From positions 26,208,376 through 26,272,375 of the forward strand of contig NC_092567.1 in the NCBI RefSeq assembly GCF_037975245.1: 64,000 bases of DNA. Direction: 5' to 3'. The notes under the pieces were generated by a model. That model had not been told where the DNA came from, did no database searches, and worked only from the letters and a program-made list of their open reading frames with translations. Position 1 is the stretch's first letter; each line of letters starts with the position of its first letter. Shown here piece after piece: positions 15,601 through 26,200 of this stretch. The stretch comes from Apostichopus japonicus (taxonomy: Eukaryota > Echinodermata > Holothuroidea > Aspidochirotida > Stichopodidae). The translations under genes were made by a program, and so were the position numbers.

Positions 15601-18600
15601 TTGATATCAGTACAAGTAGAATTCTTCTTGATATCAGTACAAGTAGAATTCTTCTTGATATCAGTACAAGTAGAATTCTTCTTGATATCAGTACAAGTAA
15701 AATTCTTTGTGATATCAGTACAAGTAGAATTCTTCTTGATATCAGTACAAGTAGAATTCTTCTTGATATCAGTACAAGTAGAATTCTTCTTGATATCAGT
15801 ACAAGTAGAATTCTCCGTGATATCAGTACAAGTAGAGTTCTTCTTGATATCAGTACAAGTAGAATTTTTCTTGATATCAGTACAAGTAGAGTTCTTCTTG
15901 ATATGAGTACAAGTAGAATTCTCCTTGATATCAGTACAAGTAGAATTCTTCTTGATATCAGTACAAGTAGAATTCTTCTTGATATCAGTACAAGTAGAGT
16001 TCTTCTTGATATGAGTACAAGTAGAATGTATGTAATTCTTACAGCTACGAGAAGTACAAGATTTGCGGAGAGTTCTCTGCACAATATTGTGAAATGGATA
16101 CATTTATGTGAAGTTAAAGGAAATATTATAGTTAAAATTATTCTATATTTTCTTGTCTACGTGCAATATTTTTATTTATCGTTGTACTTTATGGGTCACT
16201 GTAAGGGTCTTTTCTCTTTCCTTTTTTCACACCAGGGTGGTCATGTCAGGATTAGCGCATCGTTAAACTTGCAGCTTTCATTCAGAGAACCTTTGTTATT
16301 GCAAAGACCACAGGATTCAAGGCTTGAACATGTAAGTAATATATCCAAGGGACAGGGTTATTAAAATATTATCATATATTAAAATAATAATAATCAATGA
16401 AAAACAACAGCAACAGCAAATAACATCATTAAGTAATAATATAAACTTAGTTAAAATATTTCAAACTTTGTCAAGCCTGTGAAATGGCAAAGTCAATGCC
16501 TACATCCTAACACTCCCATCAAAAGATTAACTTCACTGGACACCATCTTAGATAGGATTGTACACTACTTAGTGAACAGGAGGTTGTGTGCTGATATGAT
16601 ATCTGTGGTTTGTATCCTGATTCTAAGCAACCCATATTGTGGTCTGTCAAACTCTTTAATCAATTTCCTAGATGTTCATGTACTAATAGTTGCTGATATG
16701 ATATCTGTGGTTTGTATCCTGATTCTAAGCAACAACTCTCTTGCTCTGTCAAACTCTTTAGTCAATTTCCTAGATGTTCAGGTACTAATAGTTGCTCTGT
16801 ACAAAATATTGTAACCTTCCTCCCAAATAGCTGAGCATCCCCCACAAAATGCTCTGCCTTGTACACCACTAATCAGAAGAAGTTCAATGAATCTCATTTT
16901 TGCGACACAGGGAACCACCCAGTTTGCTTTGTAATTCCCATCAACTTTGCTGAGCTTCACTGTTTATCTTAAATCATAAATGTTTTATACTGGAATGGCG
17001 CAACATTTCATTTGAAACGTCTGAGTATATTTGATAGTCTTGACAAATGTGGGAATTCATCGCAGTAACACCATGGTCAAAACAATATGTTCCAAACCAT
17101 TAACAAACAAAGCCTTATCCCAAATGGTCCTATTGATTTGATGTGTATCATTGTGATAGGAAATTAAGAAGTAAAAACATGAAAATTACAGTAAAGGGAT
17201 GAACAGCTTAGATGAAATGTAACCATTATTTGAGTCAACTATTGAATTATTTCATCTTCCTGGAGATACAAAATTATTGCCTGGATTCTTTTTCTAAATG
17301 CCTTAAATTATGAATTATATTTATTTCCAATCATATTTCTTGTCTTTTCTTTCAGATTGACTTTGATTACTTGTTTAAGTGCCTCAGTATAACTCATGTA
17401 CTTCACGTCTTTGGTTCTTTGCTGTTAGAGAGGAGGATCATTATGTTTTCTAGTTATTTAAGGTAAGCAATACACAAATGTTTGTTATATACCTCCGTGT
17501 ACCTCACAAACAATCTCATTTTGGGCCCTTGGTTTAAAAATGAAAACAAAACATAGTTAGGGTAATGCAAACATTTGTGTTTAGAGCTCAGTTTACCTTA
17601 TAACATTTGGTTATTTGCTTTCCAGAGCATGATAATAATGTTCTCCAGTTATTTAATGTAAGCAGTACATGGATGTCTGTTCATACCTCAGTATATCCAT
17701 TAAATTGTCTTGCTTTTAGATAGAACAGTAGTTTTGTTTTCAAGTTACTTGAGGTAAGCAGTGCACAATTGTATATTTATACCTCACTATACCTCACATG
17801 CAATGTAACTTTTATAACCTGCTTTAGAAGGAAGGATGATTATGTTTTCTAGTTATTTCAGAATAGTATCTGTCATAATGCACACATGTATATTCATGCC
17901 TCAGCATACCTCACAACCTTACAAGGATGTCTGCATGATGTTTATTTCAGAAGAGTATCTGTCATAATGCACAAATGCATATTCATGCCTCAGCATACCT
18001 CACAACCTTACAAGATAATATTTAAGAAGAGTATCTGTCATAATGCACACATGTATATTCATGCCTCAGCATACCTCACAAACTTACAAGGATGTCTGCA
18101 TGATGTTTATTTCAGAAGAGTATCTGTCATAATGCACAAATGCATATTCATGCCTCAGCATACCTCACAACCTTACAAGATAATATTTAAGAAGAGTATC
18201 TGTCATAATGCACACATGTATATTCATGCCTCAGCATACCTCACAACCTTACAAGGATGTCTGCATTATGTTTATTTCAGTGGATGTTAATCTCTTTTAT
18301 TTTCACAGTAAGCTATCCAAATGTTCACAAGCCATCGCTGCCTTGTTGTATCCGTTCTCATGGCAACACGTCTACGTGCCAGTTTTACCCCAAAAGCTTC
18401 TGGATATGTGTTGCTCCCCGACACCGTACATCATGGGCATGTTGTCCCTCAGTATTCCAGAATTAGATGATTTGCCCCTTGAAGAGGTAAGTCAAATAGT
18501 GGAAAGAGGGGTACGTTATCTTCAACAGTGTTGTTAGGTTTCTGTTGTCTTCAGAGAACCTTCAGCTAGTTGGTTGTTAATTAGCTTCTTTTGGTGAATT

Positions 18601-21067
18601 GAGGTAATCTGGAGTAACAAATTAGATACTTCCAATGATTGATATGTTACCAATTAATCTTAAGTTTACAAGTAGAATTACTTCTGTAGATAATTAAACC
18701 CTCATTAAAGAGAAGTAGTCTGGAGCAATGATGACAATGAAAAGACCAAATAAGAAATGTTAAGAAGATGTGGTCTCATAATCCTGTAGGTTTCAAGAGT
18801 CTTTTCATCTTGTGGGACATTTTGTCTTGTGGGACATTTTGTCTTTTGCATATTTTTCTCATGGGTTGCAACTCTCCTTTACCCTTGTTTATCAAAAAGA
18901 AGCAGACATCGAACCTCAAAGAGAACTTTTGAAGTTTTTGATTATACATCTGCTTGAAAATGACTTTCAGCTGTTTCAAGCTGAGGTTTCTCTTACACTC
19001 CAACTTAGCTCAAAGTTTGAGTCACTTTGACTTAATTTTTGAATTAATTTCTGATGTTTTGAAGCATATCTTGTGACTTCCCGTACTTCATGGACTGTTA
19101 GAATCAATCTGAAATTTCCTGCATAATTTTTGAAAATTAACGGGCTCATCTGATTATCGTTTGCAGGTACTGATTGTAAACCTTGATGCCAGAGATTTTG
19201 ACGTGCAAGTTGGAGATGAGAGCACTATTCTTCCAAGGAGGTTATCCCAGGGTCTGGAGAAAGCTCTCAAGACGTGTTTGAGAGACAGTGAAGTAACAGA
19301 GGCCAGGGATGTGGAGGATGAACTCTCTGTAGGTAAGTATCTAACCCTCCACCACCCCCCAACCCCCACCCCTCCCCCATTTGAAGACAGCCCTAACCTT
19401 ACTCCTCATTACCTCCTGAACTTACTCAGCAAATCCTTACCAGGAAAATGTTGTGATTGCATCTCCACTCCAGTGTGTTTTAAGAAAGGAAACTAAGGCA
19501 GGGGATAATATCTCAATCTAAAATTTCCCTTCGCAATGCAGTTTTTATCTTGACTACACACATTTTATTTCCATACCATAATTATGATGGAAAATGCCAA
19601 CATTTTGATAATTTCCAATTTGCTCCTTGTAAAGGGAAATATCCTAACATAAGACGGTGGCTGGTCAATCATTTGTACAAATGTTGTGTGACCATTTCGG
19701 AGGTACTATGCGTACAAGATATTCAAACTAGTGATTTGTTGAGTTTACAGTTTCTAAATCGCTACAAACTAACCCGTCAATAGCTGACAATTATTTATCA
19801 TAAATACATACATAACAATATTTTTTTTCTTTCTTGCAGATTGTGAAGTAACAAACAATAACATCTCAGAGGCATTCATTCACTACTTTGTTGAACTAAT
19901 GGGTCATTATTTGAACCACTTTCAACCGTCACCAGAGGGTAACATGGTCTTTGACCGGGAGGGTTTTATCAAGAGTACTAATTCCAAGAGCATGAAGAGG
20001 TTTCTGGAAGTCTTCACAGAGACACAAATGTTCTCTCTCTTCATTCAAGAGAAAGAAGCAGACAGCGAGGAAGGACTGAAACAAAGTAAGTTTACAAACT
20101 TGTGACCAATCAGAACGCAGAGATTATTAGATCAAAGATCCAGTGACCAATCATAACGCATAGATTATTAGATCAAAGATCAAGTGACCAATCATAACGG
20201 ATAGATTGTTAGATCAAAGATCAAGTGACCAATCATAACGGATAGAATGAGAAATGCGCCACATTTCAGGCAAACGGCAATTATTATGATTATTTTTTAT
20301 AATTGGTTCCGTTATTACTTGGGAATTGTAAAGGGCTTATTATTATGAGGTTAGTCATATTTCAGCAAATCATATCTTTGCTTTTAGAAATTGATACACA
20401 ATGTTCATTTTTTCAACTTGGTGAATGTTTGTCTAGGTTTGTTTGATTTCTTTTTCATAGAAAAGTAAAATTCAGTCCTGTTTTCTTGTTGTTTTAGGTC
20501 TTTTTGATCAAAGGATACAGACTTATGACACAGAGAAAAGAAACAGCAAGTTACTGGGAGTAGTCAATGTCAAGAAACTTGGTAAGTCAATTCTTTCTAT
20601 CAGTTTTGGAATAATTCATAACTTTTTATTAACTTTCAGAGGTTGCCTGTTAACAATACTTTGTCCTTTATATAATGAACACAAAGTAATTGTATCAGCT
20701 CTGTTGTGCTGGGTGGGCTGATAAAGTGGTGAAATATTCCCACATTTTCCTACACCAATGCATTAAACCTGCTTCCTCATCACAAGAATTGTTTTGAAAC
20801 AAAAGTTAAAATAAAGTTGTATCTCGCAATAGGGTGTGATTTGTTGTTCTGATAAGCCGCCCTTCATTATTAATATTTCACAAAACTAGACTAATGTTAC
20901 CTGTGTCTTGCTTGTAAAATACTACAAGACTAATAAGCTAAATACTTGAGACTTCTTTGAACATCACATGTAATACTCTTTATTATCAATGCTGAATGTT
21001 AAATTTTGTCTCCGTAGGTCAGAAACTTGCAGGCACTGCCAAAGGAGTCAAGGTTAAAGTCAAGTAA
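571..21067 (+). CDS. DENND2: DENND2-like DENN-domain Rab GEF, 3' part of gene (12 exons)
   Basis: The joined exons are 571-673, 7803-7990, 12464-12555, 13819-13888, 14869-15039, 16236-16331, 17356-17462, 18309-18486, 19167-19332, 19840-20085, 20498-20581 and 21018-21067. They give 516 in-frame residues ending in TAA. Seen: an uDENN start (KLYEYVVVVSL), IPHFCFPDSFKW, GSRFYGYNRRLL, RLPEVFCVMT, the cDENN blocks DSRLEH, FGSLLLERRIIMFS, ALLYPFSWQHVYVPVLP and CCSPTPYIMG, and the dDENN blocks LPRRLSQGLEKAL and SKSMKRFLEVFTETQMF. Order and spacing match the DENND2A/C/D family. Known: DENN proteins are guanine-nucleotide exchange factors for Rab GTPases, and DENND2 members have been linked to Rab9 in membrane traffic. 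The N-terminal half lies upstream of the window, so the paralogue cannot be named. The C-terminus ends in a short basic tail. Confidence 0.93.
651..895 (+). repeat. Tandem triplication of exon end plus splice donor
   Basis: Three copies of a block of about 100 bp. Each carries agcaactctat, about ten variable bases, then gaaggtaattcc. The first copy is the real exon end (donor at 674); the others put the same donor string at 778 and 878. Purine-rich sequence (gagaaagagggag) lies between the donor copies. Confidence 0.85.
4060..4145 (+). repeat. tRNA-derived SINE remnant (probable)
   Basis: gtggctgaatggataaaggc resembles a Pol III A box and D arm of a Leu/Ser-type tRNA. A degenerate B-box-like ttgaattggg follows about 50 bp later. 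It is too diverged to be a functional tRNA: no acceptor stem pairing is evident. Confidence 0.4.
6395..7095 (+). repeat. GT-rich minisatellite with compound unit
   Basis: Related strings alternate: gtgtatgtgtctgagtatat, gtatctgtgtgttgtgtatg, caataggcttgtgtatg and acatctctggttgttt. The compound period is about 120 bp in the first half and shorter towards the end. Long open frames on both strands follow from the lack of stops in the unit and are not genes. Confidence 0.9.
7803..7990 (+). CDS. DENND2: DENND2 exon: linker and start of uDENN
   Basis: The acceptor is ttttaattccag and the donor gatgag|gtgaga. It encodes a basic linker (EKRLTAVRKTKART) and then QSAKLYEYVVVVSLEF, the conserved first strand of the DENND2 uDENN region. 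It enters in phase 1 and leaves in phase 0. Confidence 0.9.
7991..12463 (+). other. DENND2 intron, 4.5 kb
   Basis: Non-coding. It holds a 56-bp duplication around 9405-9510 (aaggttttaaaagagaaa twice), a (gt)n run near 9555, diverged copies of a dispersed repeat at 9590-10140, and tgatt repeats just before the acceptor. No gene seen. Confidence 0.65.
9590..10140 (+). repeat. Diverged tandem copies of a dispersed repeat
   Basis: The blocks aagaaccctattgtttttga / agaaccgtattgttttggtg / caacaaccctattaaatatgg, the phrase aggtcaaaggtcatt and aacatgatat recur about every 180-200 bp. The copies are diverged and I see no open protein frame. The family is not identified. Confidence 0.6.
12464..12555 (+). 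CDS. DENND2: DENND2 exon: uDENN
   Basis: The acceptor is tatccatcaacag after a run of tgatt repeats; the donor is aacag|gtgag. The product contains LRAIPHFCFPDSFKWAPV, the DENND2 signature usually written IPQFCFPD. Confidence 0.92.
13340..13485 (+). repeat. AT-rich 22-24 bp tandem repeat
   Basis: About six imperfect copies of a unit resembling ggttaatgactaaatttact lie in the intron just upstream of the 13819 exon. Confidence 0.75.
13819..13888 (+). CDS. DENND2: DENND2 exon: uDENN strand pair
   Basis: The acceptor is tttttcttggcag and the donor ctactg|gtaagt. It encodes ETFSFVLTSFDGSRFYGYNR, matching the family motif SFxLTxxDGSRxxGYCRR. Confidence 0.93.
14869..15039 (+). CDS. DENND2: DENND2 exon: uDENN to cDENN junction
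   Basis: The acceptor is tttataccaaag and the donor agacct|gtaagt. It encodes 57 residues including PPGEGARLPEVFCVMT and LLDEVERRRKHS. Both borders are phase 0. The 27-bp minisatellite starts about 75 bp past the donor. Confidence 0.93.
15112..16027 (+). repeat. 27-bp minisatellite, about 34 copies
   Basis: The unit is gatatcagtacaagtagaat followed by tcttctt (27 bp). Variants are atgagt for atcagt, ctccgtg or ctttgtg for cttcttg, and gagttc for gaattc. Because 27 is a multiple of three and the unit has stop-free frames on both strands, it yields open frames of up to 391 codons antisense; these are artefacts. One unit carries an extra insertion at 15414-15420 (ttcatga). Confidence 0.97.
16236..16331 (+). 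CDS. DENND2: DENND2 exon: cDENN
   Basis: The acceptor is ttttttcacaccag and the donor gaacat|gtaagt. It encodes 32 residues including FREPLLLQRPQDSRLEH, where the family has RRPMDSRLEHVDF. Both borders are phase 0. Confidence 0.92.
16590..16794 (+). repeat. 102-bp tandem duplication
   Basis: Two copies start with gctgatatgatatctgtggt and end with gtactaatagtt. They differ at a few positions, mainly ccatattgtgg versus aactctcttgc. Intronic, no coding signal. Confidence 0.85.
17356..17462 (+). CDS. DENND2: DENND2 exon: cDENN core
   Basis: The acceptor is ttctttcag and the donor ttaag|gtaagc. It encodes IDFDYLFKCLSITHVLHVFG and SLLLERRIIMFSSYL, the central cDENN helix and strand. The last bases of this exon and its donor recur three times in the downstream intron. 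Confidence 0.94.
17450..17860 (+). repeat. Diverged copies of a DENND2 exon end and donor
   Basis: The exon end (ttatgttttctagttattta, donor ggtaagc at 17463) recurs near 17631 (ttctccagttatttaatgtaagc), near 17735 (ttttcaagttacttgaggtaagc) and near 17838 (ttatgttttctagttatttcag). The copy near 17838 even keeps a ctttagaaggaaggatgatt left part resembling the exon's own gttagagaggaggatcatt. Confidence 0.85.
17838..18285 (+). repeat. About 78-162 bp tandem repeat derived from the exon-end copies
   Basis: Five copies of agtatctgtcataatgcaca...attcatgcctcagcatacct occur in alternating long and short spacing (compound unit near 162 bp). The array is continuous with the decoy exon-end series and supplies a 134-codon open frame that is not a gene. 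Confidence 0.88.
18309..18486 (+). CDS. DENND2: DENND2 exon: cDENN C-terminal half
   Basis: The acceptor is ttattttcacag and the donor gaagag|gtaagt. It encodes LSKCSQAIAALLYPFSWQHV, VPVLPQKLLDMCCSPTPYIM and the following LSLSIPELDDLPLEE, the most conserved cDENN stretch. Confidence 0.95.
19167..19332 (+). CDS. DENND2: DENND2 exon: start of dDENN
   Basis: The acceptor is tatcgtttgcag and the donor ctgtag|gtaagt. It encodes VLIVNLDARDF, DESTILPRRLSQGLEKAL and an acidic tail, matching the dDENN opening (VNLxxDxF...LPRKLQAALEQAL). Confidence 0.94.
19840..20085 (+). CDS. DENND2: DENND2 exon: dDENN
   Basis: The acceptor is ttctttcttgcag and the donor caaa|gtaagt. It encodes 82 residues including ISEAFIHYFVELMGHYL and SKSMKRFLEVFTETQMFSLF, the dDENN helices. 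A 41-bp tandem repeat begins 16 bp past the donor. Confidence 0.95.
20102..20247 (+). repeat. 41-bp tandem repeat, 3.5 copies
   Basis: The unit begins gtgaccaatcataacgcata and ends gatcaaagatcaa. It lies 16 bp past the splice donor at 20086. Confidence 0.92.
20498..20581 (+). CDS. DENND2: DENND2 exon: end of dDENN
   Basis: The acceptor is cttgttgttttag and the donor aacttg|gtaagt. It encodes LFDQRIQTYDTEKRNSKLLG, equivalent to the LFEQRVEQYL segment of DENND2 proteins. Confidence 0.92.
21018..21067 (+). CDS. DENND2: DENND2 last coding exon
   Basis: The acceptor is ttttgtctccgtag. It encodes GQKLAGTAKGVKVKVK and then TAA at 21065-21067. The basic tail resembles the Lys-rich ends of family members. 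Confidence 0.88.
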
Positions 21068-22603
21068 ATGATCACCAAAGATGGATCATGAATCATCAGG
21101 TGGTCTCCATTCTGGTCATGTGACTGTCAGATGCTGTCCACGCCGAAACTTGACCTCACTCGAGGTAAAGTCATAGATGAACAGACCTCTTTCATTACTG
21201 GAGGTAGTGAGTGTGAGGACCATGTCATCAACAAGCATTTTGCAATGGTGACATTGTAGAGAATGTTTGATGACCAAGGCAAGTGGACATTGGTTATCAC
21301 CATGTCATTATAGTGTCTGTGGTTACTGAGGCTGCTACAAGGACTGTCTAGTACTTGGGAAGGAGACACTGGAGAAAGTCTGAGAACCGAGTCAAACAGG
21401 ACTGAATGAGTCTGTGAAGATTTCATCAAGAGCACAAATATTTGACTTTGTCTGCCAGCTTATATGAGGGTCACAAAGATGATAGCTAAAGCATTTAGCT
21501 AATTTGAAGACTAGCATTAAAAATGTGGGCATTGTTATATTAAGAAAGCTGGTATCTAAAGGTGTTGTCATAGTAACAGAAAATGATCTTCCAGATGCTG
21601 ACTTTTGTTATGCCTGGTGAGGATAATCAGACAACTCATATAGAATCCAAGGATATGTTAATATGAATATGCAAATGATACATTATAGAAAGTAGATTGT
21701 GGTACGTTATCCTTTGGGTTATCATTTCACAGCAACCAGTGCTTTCAAAATGTTCTCTCTTAAAGGAAATTACACACAGGATTTATGAATGATGAAATCT
21801 TACTCTTGCCTATGAGGTCTTCCATTTCTATGGATGTACTGTCCTGGTTGAAATAGGCCTAATGCTGACAATTGACAGGCATGGATTGAGAGAAGTTGGG
21901 GGTGGGAGGGAAGGGGTCACAGATCTAAAAACAACACATTTTAATAGGGATGAGGGAGAGGGGATGGGGGTTGAGATGATACAAGGGGGTCACCGAGAGG
22001 TGATCAATAGGCCCCAGGTGCTTGTAATGTACTAACACCACTCAAGATATTTTGTTGTTTGGTTTAAGCAGCTCATTAATTATCTATCAGTACTTACATA
22101 AATAATACTTGAAATATACAAGAGAGAGATACTACTTCCAGGTCAAAGCTTCTCTCGTGCAAGAACCGAGAAGGGAAATCTTCATGCTGCTGATTCTGAA
22201 GCCAAACATCAAGAAGATTGTTGGTCTTCAGAGTCAAGTTTATATCACTAAGGAACATTTCAGCTAGTTATTATTAGTTAGATAGTGATGGAAAGGACAA
22301 AGTAACATTGAAACTAGATTTAGTTTAGGTTTAGTCTAGGTTTGGATTTTCAAATCGCTCATTTATTACTTTTTAACAATTATATATTAAATTTGGTTTA
22401 GATGTTAATTAAATGCTGTGAAAATTTTACCTGTGATAATGCTGCATTGTGTATGTCAGTGTACTTGTAGAGATTAGTGAAGATACTTGCAGCTAAGTAG
22501 AGAGAGAATTTACAGATTTTTTTTGGAATGCTCTGCTTTTGGTTCACTACTTAAAAGTAGAGAGAAAATCTGTTGACAGAGGGTTCCTTGGTGCTGTAGT
22601 AAG

Positions 22604-23090
22604 TTGAGTCTTGTCTATCCGACATGCTCAGTGATTAACCTCCGCCACGTATCACGATCTTGCGCAAGGTTTATTGCTTCCTCGAAATTGTTAATGTTAA
22701 CGTCCTTAAATTGCGTCTTCATTTTTCCAAGCAAGGTAGTCACAGGCCTTTCTACTGGTTTACAGTATGTCTCAATGCATGTCTTAAAGCAACCTTTGCT
22801 GGAGCGTCCTCCTGGAGTCTTGCTATATGACCGAAAAATCTCAATCTTCTATGTGCGACTATGGATGACCAAGGTGTTTGGTTGGTTTCATTGTAGAGCT
22901 CATCGTTTGATAACCAATTGTTATTGGTCCATCTAATGTTAAGAATATTACGAAGTAGTCTCCTTTGAAAAGTGTCAATTTTGCGATCAAGATCCTTCAT
23001 TGTGCCCCACAGTTCGCAATTGTACAAAAAATACTCTTGATAGAGCCTCGAAAATCCTAAGCTTATTTGTCAAATGAACAAAATATTATA
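22604..23090 (-). mobile_element. Non-LTR retrotransposon relic (reverse transcriptase C-terminus)
   Basis: The minus-strand translation contains LYNCELWGTMKDLDRKIDTF, QRRLLRNILNIRW, IVAHRRLRFFGHIARL and, in another frame further on, a segment resembling LAQDRDTWRRLI. This order (W..K, FQRR.LR.I, RRLRF.GH, A.DR..WR) is the carboxy end of LINE ORF2. At least two frame changes show it is dead. The clade is not assigned. Confidence 0.85.
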
Positions 23091-23136
23091 AACATAGCAG
23101 AACTTTACCACAAGATGATGGTTATTGTCACTGCAT

Positions 23137-23215
23137 AACCATGACATCACATGGTATAATAATAACCATGACATCACATGGTATACTAATAACCATGACA
23201 TCACATGATATCATA
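23137..23215 (+). repeat. 27-bp tandem repeat, 3 copies
   Basis: The unit is aaccatgacatcacatggta plus seven bases. Each unit contains the imperfect palindrome accatg...catggt. Confidence 0.9.
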
Positions 23216-26200
23216 ACAATGCAAATTTCAATCTTTTGTACAACAGCTTAATTAAAAAATTAAAGTTAATTGCTGTCAAATTTCTGCTGCTGGAGGAGTT
23301 GCTTTTGTACATTTATCAAGAAATACTCATTTTAATATTTTAGAGCTATTGAAACATTTACAGGAGGGTCGGGGGGGAGGGGGTGAGGGTAATATCTGTT
23401 ACACAATCATTTGTATCATTTGAATCATTTGAATATATATAACAAGTCCAGCAGTGTTTACTATGCATCTGTCTATATGCAGCTCTTGGGTATTGTCTCT
23501 ATGACAACAGGTATTTTGATTACTTAAAATAGGACAAGAATGTTTGGATACAATCTGTCAGCCATCTTTGCTTCCATTTTTGCATCTCATGATGATTTAC
23601 AATTTGCAGTCTTGCATTTATTTACAAGTTATTTTCTTACTTTGAGGGTCTTATCTGTGAAATTCCTGTTTGTTCATTTCATATGATCTTCCTTATTAAT
23701 ATAGTTTGTTTTGCAAGGGTTTCTTGGCAGATTTCAAACATGTAGTAGCAGTCCACTTTAAAAAAATCTTTTATACAGGAATGAGTGTTGCCAGATGGCT
23801 AATTGCACACCAAGCATTATGCACAATATGTTCTTCAGCTTTCCTTTATATCCCTTCTTTTAATATTTCAGAATTTAAGATTTGATAGCAATTTTGTCAG
23901 AAATCACAAACTGGAGGCTGTGTTTGCCTTAGAACAAGTTGACCTTGAATGGAAATTCCTCTATGGTGTGGTCTCACCATTGTTAAAAGTTTTGCAGTTA
24001 AGGTAGCATAGAATTTCAATATTTGTTTACAAAGTAATTCGATGTCAAAGAGATACACATAAATGTCCCTAAGGGGTGATGAAGAGTCTGAAGTATACAA
24101 GTGACAGGTTGGGGTGGCAGGAGGAGGGGGATATGAACTTTTGAAGCACCCTATCCTGCTGCAATGATGTTGTTGCTGGAACAAATTATCTATCTTCACA
24201 CCTTGAGATTGGAGAGCATTGCCAGATTCATCATTAAATCAACCTTACCAACTAAATATGAAAATAGAATAATATGAATATCCTCTCTGTACAGTCATAA
24301 CATGCTCGGATACAACTATCATAGTAGAAACAAACTTGAGTTATAACAGAAAGAAAGAAAGAAGGGGAAAAAACAGCATGAGGGGTGAGTGAGCAGTCAA
24401 ATATATGAATATTCATAGAGCTGTATTTAATTATTGGCATTTATTTGTATATAGTTTCCTCATGCTATATACATTGACTTCTCTTGTTGTTATTTTGAGC
24501 CAATATCCCAAATGTTTTGCTTTATAAAGTTTGAAGTAGTCTGTGCTTACTCTAATTGATCTAACACACCCATGATCATTTTTAGTGTGAGTGTGTGTGT
24601 GTATCTCTTTGATTTGACAGATATGAACATAATTAAAATACAGGAAACGCTTCAAGCACTTGCCAGAGTAGAAGCACTTTATGTTCGATGGTTTGTATCT
24701 TACAGGCGGAATATTTTCCATAATTTAATACTCATACTCTTCTTATTTGTTTACTCACTGTACATAAATTTCTCACATGACAATTTCTTGACATTACTAG
24801 AAGTAGTATTTATCATGTACGTTAGTGTGTCTCCAGGCAGTGAAAGAAGCAAAGAGACCTTAGTTACATGGTCTAATTAATGCAGTTACAATATTGTTAT
24901 GCCTAATCAATGCAACTTGTCTAGTAATGTTGAAGTTGTAAGTTTAGGTAGACCACCTTACACCAAATAGTCTATTGTGAGGTCATTTGTCATGTGATCG
25001 GTATTTGCATATAGAAAATCTGATTGGTTAAACATTTCTCGGACCTTGTCCACTTCTTCTCGCACAAATACAAGACCTTAAGCAACCATTATTCCTTGAT
25101 TTATGGCTGTTCTTCCTTCTTTTGCTTGTGCAATAGCTTTAGTTTTTTGGCATAGTCTTCTGTTATCCTGAGATATTTACCCTTATTTAATTTTGATAGG
25201 GGCAGTATCAGGGTTGTGTGGGTCAGGCAGGGGGAACTGCATCATACATATTGTGGGTATTAAAACTGCATCTGATTTTTTATAGCTCTCTAAAGGAAAA
25301 GTTTTTCTTTCTTTTTGTGGCATATAATGCAAGGAACAAGTTTATACCAATTATAAACGTTCACATATGCAATATCTTTCCATATATATTTAACCATCAG
25401 TGTATGCATTCTTATGCAACTTATATTGTCACTTATATTTTGCCATTTCTTAATAGCTAAAATGCAAACTGCTTAGAATTTATGTTTATCTTTTTTTGTG
25501 GATGAAATCAATTTGGCTGTATCCTTATGCAAAATGTTTGTTTGTTTTTTATGAACTTATTTTTGTGTGTAAACTTTTGATATCAGATGAGAAGTATGTT
25601 AGTAATTCTCTGTAGAGCGTTAATTTGGTAATACCTAACACCTGGTTTGATTCAGTGAAAAGTGTAAAACTAACGAAAGATAATTGACTTAGGTGGTGAA
25701 AGGGGTGGGGTGGGATAGGGTGTGACAGTGTCAAAGTGAAGGGCAACATTTTGTCAGTAAGTCCAACAAGGGGTTTACAGGAGAGAATTCTGGTGGGGGG
25801 GGGGGGTGCAGACTGTATATGGGTAAGTTTTGAATAATTGTTGTGAAAACGGAATTTGTGATCTGTAGCTTTTTATATCACAATTTTATAAACAAATACA
25901 TAACTTGTCACTCTATTTTTTTTTCTTGGTGCGTGTGTGTGTGTCAAAGTTAGCAAGAGACAGGTATGCAAAATTTCAAAATTATGAGAGATGAATGAAA
26001 TGTTGAAAATTTTCACTTTTTTAGGAGATGTTGTGGAAGGTATATTGACTGGTCAAGAGTGTTTTTATACGACCTTCCAGAAAGAAAAGAAAGTCTTTTT
26101 TGGACTTTTTACTCTGTACTCTTAATGTCGTTCTTTATGTAAGAATTCCTGTGAGATAAGTGTTCAATTGGAAAATATGGTATTATATATTATATAGTGT

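Noticed and set aside
14909..16364. Antisense 391- and 238-codon and sense 345-codon frames
   Set aside because: They are translations of the 27-bp minisatellite plus shadows of the DENND2 exons at 14869 and 16236.
17886..18290. 134-codon repeat protein
   Set aside because: It is the 162-bp compound repeat in frame; no conserved feature and it lies in a DENND2 intron.
22604..22936. 110-codon plus-strand frame
   Set aside because: It is the reverse-strand shadow of the LINE reverse transcriptase relic.
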